Source: Solimicrobium sp040544425
GTDB taxonomy: Bacteria > Pseudomonadota > Gammaproteobacteria > Burkholderiales > Burkholderiaceae_D
Length of the DNA stretch: 64,000 bases
Direction of reading: 5' to 3'
Assembly (NCBI GenBank): GCA_040544425.1
Contig: JBEONO010000009.1
Span: 62,001 to 126,000, forward strand
The position numbers and the translations under genes are program-made. The notes beneath the pieces are model-generated. The model ran no database searches and was not told the origin of the DNA. It worked only from the letters and a program-made list of their open reading frames with translations. Shown here piece by piece: positions 36,799 to 43,001 of this stretch. The first letter of the stretch is position 1, and the number at the start of each line of letters is the position of its first letter.

Positions 36799-37455
36799 TT
36801 AAATTTGATTCAGAAACTCGCAAACTTGGTATCTGGCTTCTGCATCATCTGAGCTGTCGAGCATGTTGAGAGCCCGTTTCAAAATTTCTTTGGCTTTCTC
36901 GCTGTCGCCATTTTTAACAAAACAATCTGCAGCAAAATAGTACAGAGCCGGATCTTGTAAGGTTTCAGTCACCTTTGTATAAAACCTGTCTGCAGATGCG
37001 ATGCCTTCTGCCCGCCAGATCAGAGAGCCGAAGCAGATGTAGCCTTGTGGATTTAATGGGAAAAGTGCAAGCAATACGGAGTAAACACAGCGTTCTTTAT
37101 AATCATCACCGCAATCCATATACGCTTTGATCACTTCGGAAAAATAAGACAGGGAATGTTCATTGTCTAAAATTTCTTCAATAATTTTTTTGGTTTTTTT
37201 TGAAGAATCCAGATGCTTTAAAAGCTTCGATGCCGTCGCAGAAACATAGGAATGAACAGGGTCACCTTGCTTTTCCTGCAGATAAGTCAACCCATCAAGC
37301 AGCATTGAATTTCCTTGCTGAATACAGGAACAGATTTCCTTTTTAGTTTTCTTTAAATACTGCTGCGCCTCGGCATGCGTTGCGAAGCTCAATCCCTGTT
37401 GCCGTGCATAGCTGATGCTGATAGTTTCAATTTGGTCGTCAAAATTATTTCGCAT
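36799..37455 (-). CDS. Module 2 TPR protein, LcrH/SycD-like chaperone
   Basis: A 218-residue paralogue of the TPR proteins of modules 1 and 3. Shared landmarks are RQQGLSF near residue 18, QQYLKKTKKEI near 32, DNEHSLSYFSEV near 100, LLALFPLNPQGYICFGSLIWR near 125, and DPALYYFAADCFVKNGDSEKA near 165. The last is the best preserved TPR and fits the LcrH/SycD pattern. AGAGG lies upstream of the ATG at 37455; a longer TTG start at 37485 is less likely. It is the first gene of module 2. I infer that it binds the two hydrophobic proteins encoded directly downstream and keeps them soluble before export. Confidence 0.72.
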   Translation of the reverse strand: MRNNFDDQIETISISYARQQGLSFATHAEAQQYLKKTKKEICSCIQQGNSMLLDGLTYLQEKQGDPVHSYVSATASKLLKHLDSSKKTKKIIEEILDNEHSLSYFSEVIKAYMDCGDDYKERCVYSVLLALFPLNPQGYICFGSLIWRAEGIASADRFYTKVTETLQDPALYYFAADCFVKNGDSEKAKEILKRALNMLDSSDDAEARYQVCEFLNQI

Positions 37456-38200
37456 TATCGTTGCCTCTTCTAATGCTATTTTCAATTCACTTCGATGTGT
37501 ATTGTCAATGCTCTCAGCAAACCATCGGTACGGTGATGACGCTTCAGCCTTTGCGACAATCGCCTTCGAATAAAGGCTTGCAGTCGTGAGTATTTCTGGG
37601 GTTTCTCTGTTTGCTATTTCAAAGGCAATTTGACTTCATGAAGCCAGCCCCAACATCACCTGAAATGCCGGATATGGGGAGACAATATTTTGCATGCACA
37701 TCAGAGCAATTGCCCGGCGGATTGATTCTGTTTCGTCGAAGTGTTTTAAAAAAAAAGGTTCGGCGCAAAATATCAATTCGTGTTTTTACGTGTTATTTCC
37801 CGTAGTCAAGGGTGCTAATCCTATTATTTAAACCTGGTTGAAAATATTAGTGATTGTACGTAAGGAAATTCATTGGTTCTGATCAAAAAACTGACTTGTA
37901 TTTGCAGCGCCATTCTTCGGAACGATTTTAGATCGGTGAGTGACGCCGCGAAGTCCCTTTTGGAATCAGCTTGCGTTGAACTATAAAGTTGGCTTGGTCG
38001 ATACAGGCAGACATCCGGGGGCGAACCATCGTTTGGGAAAAATGAGAGTTCGACCGCCCCCGACCTTCACATTGTGATCAGCTGGTACGAGGATTGGTTT
38101 TAGCTTACCGAACCAGCATTTGGGAATCTGTTTTTAAGTGGGATCCTGATATTGCTGCTGACTATTTTTAACGCTTGTTAGTCCCGGTCTGCACTGGTCA
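37456..38200. other. Intergenic leader between modules 2 and 3
   Basis: About 745 bp with no convincing gene; the short open frames here lack ribosome-binding sites and recognisable motifs. The sequence is AT-rich near module 2. It contains the TACGTA element (37850-37871). Nearer module 3 there is an imperfect inverted repeat, GGGGGCGAAC (38017-38026) against GTTCGACCGCCCCC (38048-38061), which could fold downstream of module 3 and act as a transcript end. The long distance from the element to the module 2 start (394 bp) leaves room for a structured 5' leader or an unannotated small RNA. Confidence 0.4.
37850..37871 (-). promoter_or_regulatory. TACGTA element upstream of module 2
   Basis: The plus strand reads GTGATTGTACGTAAGGAAAT. 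Including the preceding AAAATATTA, 26 of 30 positions (37841-37870) match the module 3 copy. It lies 394 bp before the module 2 start codon on the opposite-reading strand. The element is seen directly; its role is inferred. Confidence 0.55.
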
Positions 38201-39166
38201 TTAATCATTACTAAATTTAGAACTTGATGACGCGGTGAATGTTGAGCTGGAAGTAAAATTAAGTGGTTTGATGTTCTGCGCATCCAATCCGGCCACTACT
38301 GGTGATGTTGCCGGGCTTAAGTACAATTCCAAGTCACTTAATGGTTTGAGTGGGGAATTGGTAGTCCATGCGCCTGTACCAGTTGGCAGTGTGTCTGGAG
38401 AGCTATGTTGGCTGGAAAAACTAGAACTGGAACTTGGAGACGACACTGAAATTTGGTTTAATTGCAGCGTCTTGGCTACGAATGCAATTTCCATGCTGTT
38501 GATTTTATTGCGAAGTGCTTGAACCTCGTCATAAAGCCTTTGAAGGTCCTGCGACGAGGCCGCCCTATTTTTCAATTCTAAGAGTGCAGTGCGCAATTGG
38601 TTTGCTACGCCAACATTCTGGTTAGATGCTCGAAGGACTCCGTTAATTTGTTCAACAAGCTGATCCAATTGGCCTTGTAATTGGCCATGTAATTGACCTT
38701 TTAATTGGTCAGCCGATATTTTGTACCAACTATATCCCATTAGGACTAAACCAGCGGCAATCATACCGCCGCCGACGGGCAAGGTAACGGCTAATCCTGC
38801 GCCGAACACCGCGCCACCTGATATCGCAAATAAAATGCCTCCGGCCACCATCGCAGCGCCACAAACAATACCGATAACCTTCACAAAATTACCGCAAAAT
38901 TTGTTCATGCAACCAAGATCCGTTGGTTCCGGTCTGTAAATGTGTTGAGGAATAGAACCACCTGTCGGAACCACATCATCCACAGGGAGTGATCTTACAT
39001 CTCGAAAGGACGATGAGCTGCCCTCGGTTTCGCTCACCGTTGAATCAGAGCTCGTACTTTCGCTTCTCTCACGCACTTCTGTTTCACTGGGTCGTGGCAA
39101 GTACCCGTGATTGTCTGAGTTTAAACCATGTGGAAAATTGACTGTTACTTTCGAAGTTGGCTGCAT
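38201..39166 (-). CDS. Module 3 hydrophobic-hairpin protein with coiled coil (321 aa), class A
   Basis: A 321-residue protein. The 85-residue leader is very rich in Ser, Thr, Glu and Pro. The motif CMNKFCGNF begins at Cys86, followed by a glycine-rich two-lobed hydrophobic region (about residues 95-145, GIVCGAAMVAGGILFAISGG and GGGMIAAGLVLMGYSWY). A heptad-like coiled coil covers about residues 152-250, opening with GQLHGQLQGQLDQL and continuing through LYDEVQALRNKINSMEIA. The tail is Ser-rich. Paired helices plus coiled coil is the layout of SNARE-like Inc proteins such as IncA and of translocators such as YopB/IpaB; neither homology is shown. AGGAAA lies seven bases before the ATG. It is the last gene of module 3. 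Confidence 0.7.
   Translation of the reverse strand: MQPTSKVTVNFPHGLNSDNHGYLPRPSETEVRERSESTSSDSTVSETEGSSSSFRDVRSLPVDDVVPTGGSIPQHIYRPEPTDLGCMNKFCGNFVKVIGIVCGAAMVAGGILFAISGGAVFGAGLAVTLPVGGGMIAAGLVLMGYSWYKISADQLKGQLHGQLQGQLDQLVEQINGVLRASNQNVGVANQLRTALLELKNRAASSQDLQRLYDEVQALRNKINSMEIAFVAKTLQLNQISVSSPSSSSSFSSQHSSPDTLPTGTGAWTTNSPLKPLSDLELYLSPATSPVVAGLDAQNIKPLNFTSSSTFTASSSSKFSND
38667..38710 (-). repeat. 12-bp tandem repeat encoding GQL units
   Basis: Three and two-thirds diverging copies of a 12-bp unit (AATTGGCCTTGT, AATTGGCCATGT, AATTGACCTTTT, AATTGGTC on the plus strand). On the coding strand it specifies repeated xQLxGQL residues that begin the coiled coil of the 321-residue protein. It is a short in-frame expansion. 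Confidence 0.75.
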
Positions 39167-39213
39167 ATTGAAATTTCCTGAAAATAAAAATAAAGCTGAT
39201 TGAAATCGGATCG

Positions 39214-39870
39214 TTAAAGCTGCTTTAAAAATTCAAGCAGGTGATGCCTGGCATCAGCATCGTTGGCCTGATCTGCTACCGCAAGGGCGCGGTGTATTGC
39301 TGCTATTGCGTTTTCCCTGTTGCCGTTTTTTTTAAAGCAGTCTGCCGCAAAAAAACAGAATGCCGGATGATGGATGAATTCGATCATCTTCTCGTAGTAG
39401 CTGGCTGCCGCAGTTACGCCATCTTTGCGCCAAATGATGGTTCCCAAAAAAATATAGGGTTGCGGATCAAGCGGGAACAAGGCCATCAGAACGGTCGTTG
39501 CAGACAAGGCTTTGTGATCTTCTCCGCAGTCAAACAATTCTTTGACTACCTGTGTGAAGTACAGCAAGGCGTGTTCATCCTGGGTAATTTCTGCGACGAT
39601 GGCACTTAATTTTTGCGGGGTGTGCAGGTCGTTCAATATTCTGGATGCCTGTTTCGACACATAGCCACGAACGTAACCATCTGGCTTTGCCTGAAGATGT
39701 TGTAAGCCTTCAGTCAGCAGCGCGACGCTGTGTTCGAAGCAGGCATGCATTTCCAGTCTGGTTTTCTTCAGATATTGCTGCGCTTCGTTATGAGAAGAAA
39801 AATGCAGCCCCTGTTGTTGGATAACGCTGCTGACTAGTTCATCAATTTGATTGTTGGATATTGAATGCAC
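39214..39870 (-). CDS. Module 3 TPR protein, LcrH/SycD-like chaperone
   Basis: A 218-residue paralogue of the TPR proteins of modules 1 and 2, with QQQGLHFSSHNEAQQYLKKTR, DEHALLYFTQVVKELFDCGED, LMALFPLDPQPYIFLGTIIWRKDG and FCFFAADCFKKNGNRENAIAAI. A GTG at 39870 is preferred because it matches the length of the paralogues and has GGGG upstream. The open frame reaches a TTG at 39954, almost touching the preceding gene. It sits in the middle of its module instead of first. The last TPR has AADCFKKNGN, close to the LcrH/SycD signature. Function as a secretion chaperone is inferred. Confidence 0.72.
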   Translation of the reverse strand: MHSISNNQIDELVSSVIQQQGLHFSSHNEAQQYLKKTRLEMHACFEHSVALLTEGLQHLQAKPDGYVRGYVSKQASRILNDLHTPQKLSAIVAEITQDEHALLYFTQVVKELFDCGEDHKALSATTVLMALFPLDPQPYIFLGTIIWRKDGVTAAASYYEKMIEFIHHPAFCFFAADCFKKNGNRENAIAAIHRALAVADQANDADARHHLLEFLKQL

Positions 39871-39955
39871 TTTACTGTTGCCCCATAAATTGAATTCCAC
39901 ACCAGATAGCGACTGGCCTTGACCGGCGAGATCATATAGTTTGCGTCCCTTCAAG

Positions 39956-40567
39956 CTAGTCGTAAGAGTACGTATTCAGAACGTTGCCTTTACTGAAATC
40001 ACCCTCCCTGGGGCCGCCTGATGTGCCTGGAGTGTCATGCCGTGGTGGCAACGGAGGAGGCGGCATCGATGGTGGCGAATTTGGTTTTGTTGGATCTATT
40101 TGCTGCACTGAATCTAGACTGAAATTTGGATGACTGTTTGGGGATCGCTGTTGTCTGACGTGCTCTTCAAGTTCAGGTTGTTTGCGTTGGATCTCTACCA
40201 TCTTCGCAGGTGACACAATTGGTTCCCTAAATTCTTCTTCTTCGATCAGTGACTCTTCAGTCGGCGGGTCAAGGTCTGGAGGGAGCACCCAATAACCTAA
40301 TGCCATGATAGCCAGTCCGGTTGCTGCCCCTATCAGGCAGGGTCCGGTGGTCAATAGTACGAAGAGTCCTGCCCCCATGATAATCGCTCCTGCAATGATT
40401 CTCATTGCAGTTGCTACCGGCTTCCAGTTAGCTTTGAATTTGCTCATGCAGCTCGGGGAGAGCGGCGAATCTGAATCGTCACTGGTCACTGTGTCGCTGG
40501 GTTTGACAGGTGACCATTTAGATTGAACGATAGGAATTGAACTGGATTTGCGGAATGAACTGTCCAT
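39956..40567 (-). CDS. Module 3 hydrophobic-hairpin protein (203 aa), class B
   Basis: A 203-residue protein: Ser/Pro-rich leader, the best copy of the block motif (CMSKFKANWKP from Cys40), and two glycine/alanine-rich helices (about residues 52-95, MRIIAGAIIMGAGLFVLLTTGP and GAATGLAIMALGYWVLP). The tail is acidic and then proline-rich (NSPPSMPPPPLPPRHDTPG). The hairpin end LTTGP...GL.IM..GYW.LPPDLD mirrors the 202-residue protein of module 2, so these two form a subclass. The poly-proline stretch could bind SH3-, WW- or EVH1-type domains; this is speculative. It heads module 3. Confidence 0.7.
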   Translation of the reverse strand: MDSSFRKSSSIPIVQSKWSPVKPSDTVTSDDSDSPLSPSCMSKFKANWKPVATAMRIIAGAIIMGAGLFVLLTTGPCLIGAATGLAIMALGYWVLPPDLDPPTEESLIEEEEFREPIVSPAKMVEIQRKQPELEEHVRQQRSPNSHPNFSLDSVQQIDPTKPNSPPSMPPPPLPPRHDTPGTSGGPREGDFSKGNVLNTYSYD

Positions 40568-41016
40568 GGTGGTTTCACTATTTAATTATGAGTTGGATGC
40601 AGACCTAATGAATTTGGAACCAAAGGTTGATGGGTAATATTTTGTTCGGAAAATTTTCACGCAGTTGTCGGTTGTTGTTGGCGTCATATGCGCAAATCGG
40701 ATATTTTTTCGTCAAGTTTTGTGTAAAACAATTTTGCCTTTCCTAGTTCCTTGCCTGTCGCAGCGATACAAAATGGATGGGATAACGTTGCGCAATCAGT
40801 GTTTCTACTGTTGTATTTATGTTTTTCAAGAGGCCGAATCATATTGATGAATCTTTGCAAAAAATATTAGTGGTTTTACGTAAAGAAATCGACCAGTCTG
40901 GAGCTTATTGAGTTTGGGAAGCCAAATAAAATATGGTCGTGCGATCACATAACACGCGATCAGTCATGTATTGGTGAATCACAACAGGCGTCGAGAGCTG
41001 TATCGGGGAGATAGGA
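40568..41016. other. Intergenic leader upstream of module 3
   Basis: About 450 bp without a supported gene. It is AT-rich, contains the TACGTA element (40870-40890) and many A/T runs that could hold promoter -10 elements, but I could not single out one convincing -35/-10 pair. The terminator of the neighbouring periplasmic-protein gene lies at its right edge. Confidence 0.4.
40870..40890 (-). promoter_or_regulatory. TACGTA element upstream of module 3
   Basis: The plus strand reads GTGGTTTTACGTAAAGAAAT, with a perfect ten-base palindrome TTTACGTAAA. It is preceded by AAAATATTA exactly as in the module 2 copy. It lies 302 bp before the module 3 start codon. Confidence 0.55.
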
Positions 41017-41052
41017 AAATGGCTTGATCAACCTTCGTTGATCAAGCCATTT
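41017..41052 (-). terminator. Hairpin terminator after the PstS-like gene
   Basis: AAATGGCTTGATCAAC (41017-41032) pairs perfectly over 16 bp with GTTGATCAAGCCATTT (41037-41052) across a four-base loop. On the leftward strand it is followed by a short T run. It lies 34 bp beyond the stop of the periplasmic protein gene. Confidence 0.8.
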
Positions 41053-41085
41053 CCGTGTACAGAAGTTTGGTTTCTTAAGGCATCA

Positions 41086-41511
41086 CTAGTCTGCGGAAAA
41101 CACCACCTTCACTGATGAATCTACTGCGCTTTTTTCGATGTAGCCAATTGTATTGGGATTTGAGCCCACCAATTTTTTGACATCAGCTGAACCGGCTATC
41201 TCTTTCGGTGGCGTTCCTTTGCCAGAAAACACCAGTCGTGACCAGGCTGCCTTGACCTGGGCTTCGCTTTTTCCGGTGACTTTATCGTAGAACAAACCAC
41301 GAATCGCTGAGCCTGCGGTTTGATCTAACGGTAACGCCGTGCTGCCGTTCGGGAATTTATCTGTCTTGCCGAGATAAATCGACGATACCTGTTCACTGGT
41401 CAGGTTGCCAATCTCGCTTTTTGCGCCAACGACGACCGCAACTTGCGCAAAGGCGGATGAAATACCAATTACGGTAGAACATAAAATTAGTGCTTTGATG
41501 AGTTTTTTCAT
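41086..41511 (-). CDS. Small PstS-like periplasmic binding-domain protein
   Basis: A 141-residue exported protein. The signal peptide (KKLIKALILCSTVIGISSAFA) precedes a single truncated PBP-like domain (VVVGAKSEIGNLTSEQVSSIYLGKTDKFPNG, IRGLFYDKVTGKSEAQVKAAW, NTIGYIEKSAVD), as in the short phosphate-binding-like proteins of many proteobacteria. It is about half the size of PstS, so it is probably not a full transporter subunit. The ATG at 41511 has GGGGGAG upstream. It follows the porin gene on the same strand and overlaps the last codons of that frame only if a longer start is used. The substrate is unknown. Confidence 0.8.
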   Translation of the reverse strand: MKKLIKALILCSTVIGISSAFAQVAVVVGAKSEIGNLTSEQVSSIYLGKTDKFPNGSTALPLDQTAGSAIRGLFYDKVTGKSEAQVKAAWSRLVFSGKGTPPKEIAGSADVKKLVGSNPNTIGYIEKSAVDSSVKVVFSAD

Positions 41512-41527
41512 TTTATATGCTCCCCCG

Positions 41528-42823
41528 TTAGAATACGAAATCAACAACTAAGCTAACGACATTGACCCGGGTATCGCTAGAAAAATGCCCACCGCTATTT
41601 GGGAAAATGAACAGCCCGGCTGATCCGGCTGGCACTTTAACCTGTTGATATTCGGCTTTGATGTCGTAGTTTTTTCCGGCATCCCAACGCACGCCCAAAG
41701 CAGCTGTACTTTCATTTGTGTTGGTCAGCAAACTGTTGCTCGCTCCGATCAGTACTGGCACCGTGCCTTGAATTACCGGCGGCAGCAACGGTGATACGGC
41801 TGGCGAGGTGACCGAAGAAATGCTGTTGGTGTGACGATTTGAAAAGCTCACGTAAGGCGTGAAAGTATCAACCCGGTATCCGATTGTGGTGTACCAGGCA
41901 GTGACGGTCGGAATATAAGTCGTGCCGGTGGTGCGCTTGACTACTTCGCCAGTGGCAATCCAGTTACCCAAATCCAGTACCGCACCAACACCTGTAAATG
42001 ATGCGAATTTGCCGCTGATTGCCAGGTCTCCAGAGACCGTGGCCAGAGAACTTAATCCTGGTGCCGCGGAGAGTTTATTTAATCCGCCAAGCAGGCTGTT
42101 AAACCCGCTTAACCCGGTGCCTTCGGTGCCAAGTCTGGTTTTCATGGTACCCACGCGTAAGGTCAGCGGGCCATTTTCAGCCGACAGGTTGATGCCGCCG
42201 ATATTGTGCAACTCGACCAGACTGTCACCTGCGCTGGTTCTTCCTGTTAATACGGATGATCTACCCATCCAGATCTGCCCGTTGATGGTTGTTTGACCGA
42301 GATCTGTTTTGTAAAGCAGGTCACCACCATCGAAAGATCGCACCGGTACCAGCGCATAGACATCAATTGGAGTTCTGACGGAGACATTGGTATAGCCAAC
42401 GCTCCGGAAATCGCTGGTCATAAAAAATGGCGCACCGATTCGGCCCAGGCGTAGATCGAAACCACCACCAACTTTGAATTTACCAAACGCCCACTCGACG
42501 TCGGGATTGTAATTGCCGGCCGCATTTTGTTTTGAGAAAATTTGGATCGTGGCCGAAAAATCCTGATTGAATTTCATATCCAGCTGCCCGCCGACTTTTG
42601 TGTCGGGCCCAAAATCGGCTTGCTTGTCAGCGCCATGTTTTTCACCGCCGGTGGTGTATAAAACATCACCGTTATTAGTTTGTACCGCTCCGATAGTGCC
42701 AAAGCTGGAGAAGCTGAAGACGGGTCGGTTTTCGATTGGGGTGAGTGTTTGATCAGCGAAGGCCGAGCTGCATAGCAGGGCGGTTCCTACACTGATTCCG
42801 AGTTTTATAAAATTCTTATCCAT
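41528..42823 (-). CDS. Outer membrane porin-like beta-barrel protein
   Basis: A 431-residue protein with a signal peptide (KLGISVGTALLCSSAFA) and alternating amphipathic strands ending in VVSLVVDFVF, the terminal-Phe Bam signal. Segments such as FSFSSFGTIGAVQTNN, VGGGFDLRLGRIGAPFFMTSDFRSVGYTN and AALGVRWDAGKNYDIKAEYQQVKVP are typical of porins of the OprO/P-like or general beta-proteobacterial type. It is the first gene of a two-gene operon with the PstS-like protein, which suggests a role in anion or phosphate passage. That is inference. Confidence 0.8.
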   Translation of the reverse strand: MDKNFIKLGISVGTALLCSSAFADQTLTPIENRPVFSFSSFGTIGAVQTNNGDVLYTTGGEKHGADKQADFGPDTKVGGQLDMKFNQDFSATIQIFSKQNAAGNYNPDVEWAFGKFKVGGGFDLRLGRIGAPFFMTSDFRSVGYTNVSVRTPIDVYALVPVRSFDGGDLLYKTDLGQTTINGQIWMGRSSVLTGRTSAGDSLVELHNIGGINLSAENGPLTLRVGTMKTRLGTEGTGLSGFNSLLGGLNKLSAAPGLSSLATVSGDLAISGKFASFTGVGAVLDLGNWIATGEVVKRTTGTTYIPTVTAWYTTIGYRVDTFTPYVSFSNRHTNSISSVTSPAVSPLLPPVIQGTVPVLIGASNSLLTNTNESTAALGVRWDAGKNYDIKAEYQQVKVPAGSAGLFIFPNSGGHFSSDTRVNVVSLVVDFVF

Positions 42824-43001
42824 AGTTTAATTTCCTTTTGATTACGCATCCTGCGCGATTCAGTGTTACGTTGTCTCTGATCGAGTTTTATACATGCATG
42901 CATTCTTGACTCTGTTCCTGCTGCGATTTCAATTTAGGAAAAATTCTGCGACTCGACAAGTTTAAATATCGGTTCGTGCGTTTTTCATTGAAAAAACAAC
43001 G

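Noticed and set aside
37611..37805. 64-residue plus-strand frame in the gap between modules 2 and 3
   Set aside because: No ribosome-binding site, no conserved features and an implausible composition; treated as non-coding.
38017..38061. Attachment site or mobile element boundary
   Set aside because: It is a single imperfect hairpin with no second copy at the other edge of the block and no integrase nearby.
37850..40890. The three TACGTA elements as a CRISPR or transposon end repeat
   Set aside because: They are too far apart, too diverged and positioned upstream of genes; no spacers, transposase or target duplications are present.
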